A stretch of DNA of 24,873 nt from a virus. Location: positions 1-24,873 of the IMG/VR virus record IMGVR_UViG_3300008448_000593, one strand, 5' to 3'. Position numbers and translations under genes: made by a program. This document shows positions 5,185 through 11,001 of the stretch, piece by piece (position 1 is the stretch's first letter; each line of letters starts with the position of its first letter). The notes beneath the pieces are model-generated. The model was not told the DNA's origin. It did not search any database and saw only the letters and a program-made list of their open reading frames with translations.

Positions 5185-6102
5185 ATGTCTTTTTCTGATC
5201 TTAAAAAACAATCCAAACTTGGTTCCCTGACTGCTAAACTGGTCAAGGAAGTCGAAAAAATGAATAATACGGCATCATCGGGTGATGATCGCGTGTGGAA
5301 ACTCGAATGCGATAAGAGTGGTAACGGTTATGCCGTCATTCGTTTTCTTCCTGCTCCTAACGGTGAAGATCTGCCGTTTGTGAAACTCTATTCTCATGCC
5401 TTCCAAGGTCCTGGCGGTTGGTATATTGAGAACTCCCTGACCACTCTCAATCAAAAGGATCCTGTGTCGGAACTAAACTCTGAACTCTGGAACAACGGCA
5501 CCGATGCTGGAAAAGAAATTGCTCGTAAGCAGAAGCGCAAATTGACTTATGTGAGCAACATTTATGTGGTCAAAGATCCTGCAAATCCTGCTAATGAAGG
5601 TAAAGTATTCCTTTATAAGTTTGGTAAGAAAATCTTTGATAAGATTACTGCTGCAATGCAACCAGAATTTGAGGATGAGACTCCCATTGATCCGTTTGAC
5701 TTTTGGCAGGGTGCTAATTTCAAATTGAAGGCAAAAAACGTTGCTGGTTATCGCAATTATGATTCCAGTGAGTTTGCCGCACAAGGTTCTCTGCTGGATG
5801 ATGATGATGCAATGGAAGCAATCTGGAAGAAGCAATATTCTCTTGCCGAACTCGTTGCTGCTGACCAGTTCAAGTCTTATGATGAACTGAAGAAGCGTCT
5901 TGATTATGTTCTTGGTAACAAAGGTGCTCGTCGCCAAGATCCTGAAGTTGCTGATGAAGAAGAGACTTCTCGTGGTCCAGTTCGTGACCTTGATGAAGAT
6001 CTTCGCACCGAACTTAGGAATCTGACTCCTACTAAGTCTTCTTCTTTTGATGAAGAAGATGAAGATGATACCTTGTCGTATTTTGCAAAACTTGCTGAGT
6101 GA
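5185..6102 (+). CDS. 32: Single-stranded DNA-binding protein gp32
   Basis: The 305-residue product has the T4 gp32 layout. A basic N-terminal cooperativity region (K-K-Q-S-K-L near residues 7-12) comes first. The OB-fold core follows, with the family motifs IRFLPA, WYIE, VVKDP-N-P-A-N-E-G-K-V-F-x-Y-x-F-G-K-K-I, and W-x-G-A-N-F. The C-terminal tail is strongly acidic (S-F-D-E-E-D-E-D-D) and in T4 recruits partner proteins. The zinc site is missing: only one Cys (C42) exists, and the three T4 zinc cysteines correspond to Ser, Asp and Ser. It coats ssDNA and organises helicase, polymerase and recombination proteins. It has its own consensus promoter, and its TGA overlaps the next GTG start (GTGA at 6099-6102). 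Confidence 0.96.
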   Translation: MSFSDLKKQSKLGSLTAKLVKEVEKMNNTASSGDDRVWKLECDKSGNGYAVIRFLPAPNGEDLPFVKLYSHAFQGPGGWYIENSLTTLNQKDPVSELNSELWNNGTDAGKEIARKQKRKLTYVSNIYVVKDPANPANEGKVFLYKFGKKIFDKITAAMQPEFEDETPIDPFDFWQGANFKLKAKNVAGYRNYDSSEFAAQGSLLDDDDAMEAIWKKQYSLAELVAADQFKSYDELKKRLDYVLGNKGARRQDPEVADEEETSRGPVRDLDEDLRTELRNLTPTKSSSFDEEDEDDTLSYFAKLAE

Positions 6103-6716
6103 AATCAGATTACACTATTGAACGTGTAAGTAAATCCGAAGCCGCAGAGTTACTTCTGCGGTTTCATTATCTTAAGGACTTTTCAAAGGGATTTAAGTCT
6201 GGGTATAATTACGGTCTTTATAAGAATAATGATTTTTGCCCATTGAATATTGGTGGTATTCAGGGAGTCTGTGTGTTCACTGGACTCCCTGTTCCAGAAA
6301 TTGCCCAAGGTGCTTTTGGATTGGAACGTAATGAACAGCAAGGATTATTTGAACTTTCGCGCCTCTGCATCCACCCAGACACACAATCTGTGGAGCATAA
6401 TATCACTTCTTGGTTTGTTTCAAGATCGATTAGACAGTTACGGAAGGATACTGAAGTTAAAGCAATCATCTCTTACGCTGATAGTGATTTCCATAATGGC
6501 ACAATCTATCGCGCTTGTAATTTTAAATATTGCGGACTCACAGACCCAAAGAAGGATTTCTACTTTGCAGATGGAACTAAACACTCTAGAGGCAAAATTA
6601 AAGGTGCTGCAGGAGAATGGAAAGACCGCTCCCGCAAGCACCGATATGTGATGGTGTTTGATAAGAGTCTAGAACTCTTATGGCATAGTGACCCTAGTAT
6701 TCTCAGTACGAATTAA
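6099..6716 (+). CDS. Mom-like DNA-modification acyltransferase
   Basis: The 205-residue product resembles the phage Mu Mom family, a GNAT-fold group that modifies adenine in DNA. Shared features are an N-terminal H-Y-L segment, a central G-x-x-x-F-T-G beta region, F-E-L-S-R-L-C-I, a helix S-W-F-V-S-R-S-I-R-x-L, then I-S-Y-A-D (about residues 125-131), and N-G-T-I-Y-R-A-C-N-F-x-Y-C-G-L-T. Mu Mom (about 230 residues) converts adenine to a carbamoylmethyl form and protects DNA from restriction; the exact chemistry here is unknown. The start is a GTG overlapping the gp32 stop, so it is translated with gp32 from a strong promoter. Its last 39 bases overlap the convergent gp53 gene. A general GNAT enzyme is the alternative. 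Confidence 0.78.
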   Translation: MKSDYTIERVSKSEAAELLLRFHYLKDFSKGFKSGYNYGLYKNNDFCPLNIGGIQGVCVFTGLPVPEIAQGAFGLERNEQQGLFELSRLCIHPDTQSVEHNITSWFVSRSIRQLRKDTEVKAIISYADSDFHNGTIYRACNFKYCGLTDPKKDFYFADGTKHSRGKIKGAAGEWKDRSRKHRYVMVFDKSLELLWHSDPSILSTN

Positions 6717-7331
6717 AGTTTTATCGATATATTGCGAAGATTTATCATAATACATAATCTTTCTCATATCATTTAGATATTGTTGAAGATAATTTGCTTT
6801 TAAAATATAAATGGTCCTTTTTTCATTATTTTTTCTAACCTCATACTCATAATTACTAATTCCAATAACTGGTGCAGGAGTAATATTTTGAGTTGGAATG
6901 TATGGATCTGGAATTGTGAAATTATAATCTACAACTTTACCCGCAGGAAGAATTAAACGACCCTGTGAGTCCTTAACTTCTTTAGTTTCATAATGATGTA
7001 AAGCATTTAATTGAGTTCCATAAATTTCTTCAGCATAATTATAAACATCTTTATCAGATAAAGGCCATTCATTTCTAATATTCACAATTCCGGCAGTTAA
7101 AATTACAACCCAATCTAAATCTGGTTTACCATAAAGTTCTTCTGCTACAGTATCGGGACGAGCACCATCTTGAATTTGATACTTATTAAAGAGAGTAAAA
7201 ACATTTTGAAGATCATCACGAAGTTTAACTCTGCGAAATAAATTCTTTGCACGAACATAAGCATCCGAAGATATTCTATCAACAAAAGGTGATTGATATT
7301 CTAAATCTGGTAGTTCTCTGAAATATCCCAT
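6678..7331 (-). CDS. 53: Baseplate wedge protein gp53
   Basis: The 217-residue product starts M-G-Y-F-R-E-L-P-D-L-E-Y, the gp53 N-terminal pattern, and includes the conserved core N-K-Y-x-I-x-D-G-A-R-P-D-T-V-A-E-E-x-Y-G-x-P-x-L-D-W-V-V-I-L. That region in T4 gp53 shares a LysM-like fold and clamps neighbouring wedges. T4 gp53 has 196 residues. It is the last gene of a four-gene minus-strand cluster. Its ATG (7331-7329) overlaps the gp48 stop by one base. Its stop lies inside the convergent Mom-like gene, giving a 39-base tail-to-tail overlap. Confidence 0.92.
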   Translation of the reverse strand: MGYFRELPDLEYQSPFVDRISSDAYVRAKNLFRRVKLRDDLQNVFTLFNKYQIQDGARPDTVAEELYGKPDLDWVVILTAGIVNIRNEWPLSDKDVYNYAEEIYGTQLNALHHYETKEVKDSQGRLILPAGKVVDYNFTIPDPYIPTQNITPAPVIGISNYEYEVRKNNEKRTIYILKANYLQQYLNDMRKIMYYDKSSQYIDKTLIRTENTRVTMP

Positions 7332-8215
7332 TAGTATCCAACTCCATCTGTTAAAGGAATTTTATTATAATCTTCAAAGTAAATTGGATTCAGTTCTTGG
7401 AATGAAAGTGTAAGTTTCATATGAACTGGAGTTGCATCTTCATAAGTTGCATAAACCCCAGATCCAGTATAATCTACTATCATGTTTACCAATGCACATG
7501 GTTTAAATGAATGAAGGAATGGGTGTTTTTTATTCCCCGATTTATAAGTTAATTGGAATATTTCTGGAGAACTAATAAAAAGACCAGCACCAGTTCCACT
7601 TGAGGTTTTAGCTGCCATTGATGCTTTGAAGGTTCTTATAATATTTTTAACTGCCGTTGCTTCTTTTTCTTCTCTTGGTGCAAGATTGAATGAAAAATTA
7701 AAAGATCTTAATTGAACTCCTTGAAATAAAAGTTCCATATTTGGGTTAAGAACCTGACCAGAAGTTCTTGCGAGAACTCCTTCTGCACTCACATTTCCAC
7801 CAAGAGTTCCAACTGCTTTTGCTGACATATAACTAGTAACTAAATCTTGCCCATTTCCATTTGTAAGAGCGGATTTGAAAGCACCTGCCATTTGTGAAAC
7901 TTTAGTTAATGGATTTTCTCCTTGCATTACACCTTGCGCTAAACCAACTCCCGCAGCTTCTAAAGGATTTATGGTATCTTCTCCCCATTTAACCATATTA
8001 GTATCAGAAATTCCCTGTGGCATGGGAAGCAAAATTTGATACAATGGATTTTTTAAACTTTGAGATTCTAATGCTTCTGTGGAAGTTCTTTGAAGTAGAC
8101 TAGAACCTGATAAATCTACACCTGGAGGAACATAATCGACGACAAGAATCTCAAGATAATCATCTAATTTGTCTAATTTTTTTAATGGATATCTATAAGA
8201 CCCTTTAAGTGCCAT
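7331..8215 (-). CDS. 48: Baseplate tail-tube cap protein gp48
   Basis: The 294-residue product fits gp48, which sits on the hub with gp54 and nucleates the tail tube. The N-terminus has R-Y-P-L and D-Y-L-E-I-x-V-V-D-Y segments, and the middle is Gly/Ala-rich. The C-terminal half shows the tube-like motif M-E-L-L-F-Q-G-V-x-L-R-S-F-N-F-S-F-N-L-A-P-R-x-x-x-E, also seen in tail-tube relatives, then I-I-R-T-F-K. T4 gp48 is somewhat longer (364 residues). A late-type CTAAATA on the minus strand (8236-8230) precedes the ATG by about 15 bases. Confidence 0.88.
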   Translation of the reverse strand: MALKGSYRYPLKKLDKLDDYLEILVVDYVPPGVDLSGSSLLQRTSTEALESQSLKNPLYQILLPMPQGISDTNMVKWGEDTINPLEAAGVGLAQGVMQGENPLTKVSQMAGAFKSALTNGNGQDLVTSYMSAKAVGTLGGNVSAEGVLARTSGQVLNPNMELLFQGVQLRSFNFSFNLAPREEKEATAVKNIIRTFKASMAAKTSSGTGAGLFISSPEIFQLTYKSGNKKHPFLHSFKPCALVNMIVDYTGSGVYATYEDATPVHMKLTLSFQELNPIYFEDYNKIPLTDGVGY

Positions 8216-8229
8216 TTATCTTTTCTAAC

Positions 8230-8236
8230 TATTTAG
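8230..8236 (-). promoter_or_regulatory. Candidate late promoter for gp48-gp53
   Basis: The minus strand reads CTAAATA from 8236 to 8230, in the 22-base gap between the upstream gene's stop (8238) and the gp48 ATG (8215). The leader would be only a few bases long, so it may instead act with minimal leader, or be fortuitous. Confidence 0.4.
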
Positions 8237-8237
8237 A

Positions 8238-8738
8238 CTAGGTTGACAGTATTTTCCTATATGGAACATCATGAAGATAATCAAATTCTTCACCTTTTTG
8301 AACTCTATGAAAAACTCCAGTGACATTTTCCCAGAGATAATTTCTGTGATCCGGCCAATGAACATTAAATCCTTTAAAACCAGAAAGATTGACTGATTCG
8401 ACCATTAATAATGGATGTTGATCATAAAAAATTCTTGGAGTGATTGCTGTATAAATGAAGGTATATATATTTCCTGGTCTTGGATATGGTTCAGTATCAT
8501 CAAATATTCTTTGAATAATTGCCATAAGTTCATCTGGACTATCAGTTGCTTGAGAAATTGCTTCATCTAGCATTTGAACTCTACTTAACTTTTTAGTAGG
8601 TACTTCTATTCTTTGTAAGTCTTCTAAAGTTTCTTCTTGTTGTATCGCACTTTTTTGTTGCTCAGAAAGTTTTTCTCTTTGACTTGTAAGAAGAGATTTA
8701 ATTTTTCCTTTTGGAATTTTACTTACTTTTCTTGCCAT
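8238..8738 (-). CDS. Conserved cyanophage protein of unknown function (166 aa)
   Basis: The ATG at 8738-8736 overlaps the gp4 stop (TGATG), which fixes the start; an in-frame TTG one codon earlier is less likely. The N-terminal half is charged and helical (Lys/Gln/Glu-rich, probable coiled coil to about residue 60). The C-terminal half is a compact beta-rich domain with Y-T-F-I-Y-T-A-x-T-P-R-I-F-Y-D-x-H-P-L, then G-F-x-G-F-N-V-H-W and R-N-Y-L-W-E-N-V. I have the impression of this domain in other large myoviruses but cannot name it. Its place between gp4 (head completion) and gp48 (tail) points to virion assembly. A role like T4 gp2, which neighbours gene 4 in T4, is speculative. Confidence 0.75.
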   Translation of the reverse strand: MARKVSKIPKGKIKSLLTSQREKLSEQQKSAIQQEETLEDLQRIEVPTKKLSRVQMLDEAISQATDSPDELMAIIQRIFDDTEPYPRPGNIYTFIYTAITPRIFYDQHPLLMVESVNLSGFKGFNVHWPDHRNYLWENVTGVFHRVQKGEEFDYLHDVPYRKILST

Positions 8739-9175
8739 CAATTAATACCTAATTCGTTTTCGGTAAGAACTTTAAATTCCAATCCACGATCCGCACAAAA
8801 TTCTCTAGCAGCTTTCCATTTTGCTTGATTCTTTGCGTATTCTACAACTTCAAAAATATATCCTTTTGTTTTTCTTTTTTGTGGTGTTGGTTCTATTGTT
8901 TGTTTTTTTGGTTTAATCTCAATAATATATTTTTTAACTTGCCCATTACTTTCTTTTACTTTGATATAAAAATCTGGATAATATCTATGAATCTTATTAT
9001 CTACAGGAGATCTATATGGTAATGCAATTTCTTCACTTCCCCATTCTAAAATATTTTCATTAAGGTCACAATATTTCATGAAACGACGCTCCCACAAAGA
9101 CCTATAAATGATATTACTATAATCTCCTCGGTATTTCTGTGGGTTGGTTGGTTGATATTTTCCTTTATACGACAT
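8738..9175 (-). CDS. 4: Head completion protein gp4
   Basis: The 145-residue product matches gp4 of T4-like phages (150 residues in T4). It has an N-terminal Y-K-G-K-Y-x-P-x-N-P-x-K-Y-x-G-D, then I-x-Y-R-S-x-W-E-R-R-F-M-K-Y-C-D, N-I-L-x-W-x-S-E-E, and Y-x-P-D-F-Y-I followed by I-I-E-I-K-P-K. The last parts (E of WE, D of PDF, E-x-K) form a TnsA/PD-(D/E)XK-like nuclease core, seen also in T4 gp4, which is needed to complete filled heads before tail joining. It is the first gene of the minus-strand cluster. Overlapping opposed late motifs lie just upstream. Confidence 0.9.
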   Translation of the reverse strand: MSYKGKYQPTNPQKYRGDYSNIIYRSLWERRFMKYCDLNENILEWGSEEIALPYRSPVDNKIHRYYPDFYIKVKESNGQVKKYIIEIKPKKQTIEPTPQKRKTKGYIFEVVEYAKNQAKWKAAREFCADRGLEFKVLTENELGIN

Positions 9176-9182
9176 CTAAATA
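9176..9182 (+). promoter_or_regulatory. Candidate late promoter for the gp54-gp26 block
   Basis: CTAAATA on the plus strand lies 27 bases upstream of the GTG at 9210. AAGAG (9197-9201), eight bases before the GTG, is a plausible ribosome site within the predicted leader. Confidence 0.55.
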
Positions 9183-9201
9183 TAGTATAAGACCTTAAGA
9201 G

Positions 9202-9208
9202 TATTTAG
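9202..9208 (-). promoter_or_regulatory. Candidate late promoter for the gp4-gp53 cluster
   Basis: The minus strand reads CTAAATA from 9208 to 9202, 26 bases upstream of the gp4 ATG. It faces the plus-strand motif at 9176-9182, so both polymerases would fire across the same 20 bases. Confidence 0.55.
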
Positions 9209-9209
9209 A

Positions 9210-10079
9210 GTGTCTACTGCCCGCCCTCGCAAGATATCACAAATTAAACCAATTTTCGGTAATCTTGCACAAACTTCTCATTATCATGTTTCTTTTGGAG
9301 CATTATCACGCCCTCTTCAAAATCACTTAAGTTTAAGAGGTGTTGATTGGGCATTTGTTGCCGAAAATGCGGGATTATTGTGCTCTTCTGCATCATTACC
9401 AGGTAGTAGTATAGGAACGTCAGATATTGTTGGTGATGTTAGTGGAGTGGCTGAAAAAATGGCCAATAGCAGAGTATTTACTGCATTAGATCTAACATTT
9501 TATGTCGATAAAGAATATAAAATGATTAAATTTTTAGAGCATTGGATAGAATTTATTGCTAGTGGATCTGGAGCAAATTTAATAGATGAGGGATATTTTT
9601 TCAGAATGAAATATCCAAAGGATTATAAATCAGATACTGTTAAAATTTTAAAATTTGATAGAGATTATAATAATGAAATTGAGTATAACTTTTTTAAATT
9701 ATTTCCAACCACAATGTATTCTCCGACAGTTGCATATAATGAGACTCAAATATTAACTGTAACTGCATCATTTAATTATGAAAGATATGTTTGTGGATCT
9801 ACTAGAAGTATAGATATTTCTTATTTAAGAAGTAATAATTTAATACCTCAAAATGTAACTGCATCAACATCATCATCAACATCTACACCCAAAAATAATT
9901 CTAATAGACTTGCAACTGGAAGAGAAGAAATGATTTGGAGAAATCTTAATCAAGGTACTGGAAGATTGGATGATCCAAGACCAAGAGGAATTGGTGGGCC
10001 TATTAATCCTAGTCCAGATGCAAAAGCAGTTTCTAATAGTTCTAGTCCAAATAATTCTAGTTGGTTTAGAACACTATAA
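9210..10079 (+). CDS. 54: Baseplate tail-tube initiator gp54
   Basis: The 289-residue product has the tail-tube-type fold signature: Y-H-V-S-F-G near the N-terminus, a L-P-G-S-S-I-G-T-S-D-I loop, A-L-D-L-T-F-Y-V-D, and L-x-V-T-A-S-F-N-Y-E-R-Y. A Ser/Thr/Asn-rich tail follows (from about residue 215). In T4, gp54 (320 residues) sits on gp48 and starts polymerisation of the gp19 tube. At 289 residues and within the baseplate cluster it is more likely gp54 than the roughly 200-residue gp19 tube protein. The GTG start is supported by AAGAG upstream, and the TAA lies within a TATAAATA late box. Confidence 0.75.
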   Translation: MSTARPRKISQIKPIFGNLAQTSHYHVSFGALSRPLQNHLSLRGVDWAFVAENAGLLCSSASLPGSSIGTSDIVGDVSGVAEKMANSRVFTALDLTFYVDKEYKMIKFLEHWIEFIASGSGANLIDEGYFFRMKYPKDYKSDTVKILKFDRDYNNEIEYNFFKLFPTTMYSPTVAYNETQILTVTASFNYERYVCGSTRSIDISYLRSNNLIPQNVTASTSSSTSTPKNNSNRLATGREEMIWRNLNQGTGRLDDPRPRGIGGPINPSPDAKAVSNSSSPNNSSWFRTL

Positions 10080-10082
10080 ATA
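10075..10082 (+). promoter_or_regulatory. T4 consensus late promoter TATAAATA upstream of gp26
   Basis: An exact T4 late box overlaps the gp54 stop (TAA 10077-10079), 26 bases before the gp26 ATG. AGGA (10101-10104) follows as a ribosome site. Confidence 0.65.
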
Positions 10083-10108
10083 ACAGCATCTGAATTCTAT
10101 AGGACATT

Positions 10109-10828
10109 ATGCCTTTACCAAAGATTGCGACTCCAATTTATGAGTTGGAAATTCCATCATTAAAAAAGAAAATTAGATATCGTCCATTTTTAGTTAAAGA
10201 AGAAAAGATCCTCATTATTGCAATGGAGAGTGAGGATAGTAAGCAAATTGCAAATGCAGTCAAGACTGTAATTTCTAACTGTATTTTGAGTAAAGGAATT
10301 AAGATTGATGATCTTTCAACATTTGATATTGAATATTTGTTCTTAAATATTCGTGGTAAATCTGTTGGTGAGACTGTCGATGTATTAATTACGTGTCCAG
10401 ATGATGGAGTAACAAAAGTTCCTGTCAGTATCAATTTAGATGAGATTTTAGTACAGGAGCAAGAAGGACATACTAGAGATATTAAATTAGATGATACTTT
10501 AACCATGAGAATGAAGTATCCTTCCATGGCAGAATTTATTAAAAATAATTTTAATAGTGGAGAAGGAATTGGTGTTAATGAATCCTTCGATCTAATTTGT
10601 TCATGTATTGATCAGGTATATTCTGAAGAAGAGTCATGGATTGGAAGCGAATGTTCAAAGAAAGAACTTTCGGAATTTGTTGAACAATTGAGTTCAAAGC
10701 AATTCAAAGAAATTGAGAAGTTTTTTGAAACAATGCCAAAACTTTCTCATAATATTAAAATTAAAAATCCAAATACTGATGTTGAAAGTGAAGTTGTACT
10801 GGAGGGACTTCCTGCTTTTTTCGTGTAA
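10109..10828 (+). CDS. 26: gp26-type baseplate/tail assembly protein (frameshift donor)
   Basis: The 239-residue product fits the T4 gp26 baseplate family. An N-terminal Y-E-L-x-I-P-S-x-K-K-x-I-x-Y-R-P-F-L-V-K-E-E-K segment is followed by a helical middle (I-x-N-C-I-L near residue 60), a beta region with C-P-D-D-G, and a helical C-terminus rich in Phe and Glu. T4 gp26 has 208 residues and is required for hub assembly. The last codons contain a T TTT TTC slippery heptamer (10816-10822) and a stem-loop after the stop, predicting a -1 frameshift. A minor 297-residue product would run through the next 56 codons, as in lambda G/GT tail chaperones. This suggests gp26 acts as a tape-measure chaperone, which is inference. 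Confidence 0.85.
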   Translation: MPLPKIATPIYELEIPSLKKKIRYRPFLVKEEKILIIAMESEDSKQIANAVKTVISNCILSKGIKIDDLSTFDIEYLFLNIRGKSVGETVDVLITCPDDGVTKVPVSINLDEILVQEQEGHTRDIKLDDTLTMRMKYPSMAEFIKNNFNSGEGIGVNESFDLICSCIDQVYSEEESWIGSECSKKELSEFVEQLSSKQFKEIEKFFETMPKLSHNIKIKNPNTDVESEVVLEGLPAFFV

Positions 10829-10857
10829 GTATGGCGCATAATGATCTTGCGTCATAC
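10816..10857 (+). promoter_or_regulatory. Predicted -1 programmed frameshift signal
   Basis: The in-frame heptamer T TTT TTC (10816-10822) has the X XXY YYZ form. A 6-base spacer (10823-10828) carries the stop codon. A stem GTATGGCGCA (10829-10838) then pairs with TGCGTCATAC (10848-10857): ten consecutive pairs including one G-U, with a 9-base loop. The -1 frame is open through R-V-S into the 56-codon ORF, ending at 11001. The stem also hides that ORF's ATG (10831-10833), and no Shine-Dalgarno lies nearby, which favours frameshifting over independent initiation. Confidence 0.75.
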
Positions 10858-11001
10858 TTCCGAACTAATTTTTCCTTGATGCAACACCATAAATATTCAT
10901 TAACAGAGCTTGAAAATATGATTCCTTGGGAAAAGGAAATTTACATTACACTTTTACAACAATATATTGAAGAAGAAAATCTTAAAAATCAACAATCCTA
11001 A
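10831..11001 (+). CDS. 56-codon -1 frame extension of gp26 (GT-like T domain)
   Basis: This frame runs from an ATG at 10831 to a TAA at 10999-11001 that overlaps the next start (TAATG). It encodes 56 residues with a helical first half and a C-terminal I-P-W-E-K-E-I-Y-I-T-L-L-Q-Q-Y-I-E-E-E segment. Short domains with a W-E-x-x-x-Y/L-x-x-L-L pattern are typical of the second half of tail assembly chaperones. It lacks a usable ribosome-binding site, and its ATG is paired in a stem. I therefore expect it to be made mainly as the C-terminus of a gp26 fusion (238 gp26 residues, three linker residues, 56 residues). Independent translation cannot be excluded. Confidence 0.72.
   Translation: MAHNDLASYFRTNFSLMQHHKYSLTELENMIPWEKEIYITLLQQYIEEENLKNQQS

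Noticed and set aside
10889-10895. CATAAATA as a late promoter for the tape-measure-like gene
   Set aside because: It lies inside the 56-codon frame and differs at the first base. AT-rich coding sequence makes such matches common. The TATAAATA at 10075 is a better candidate.
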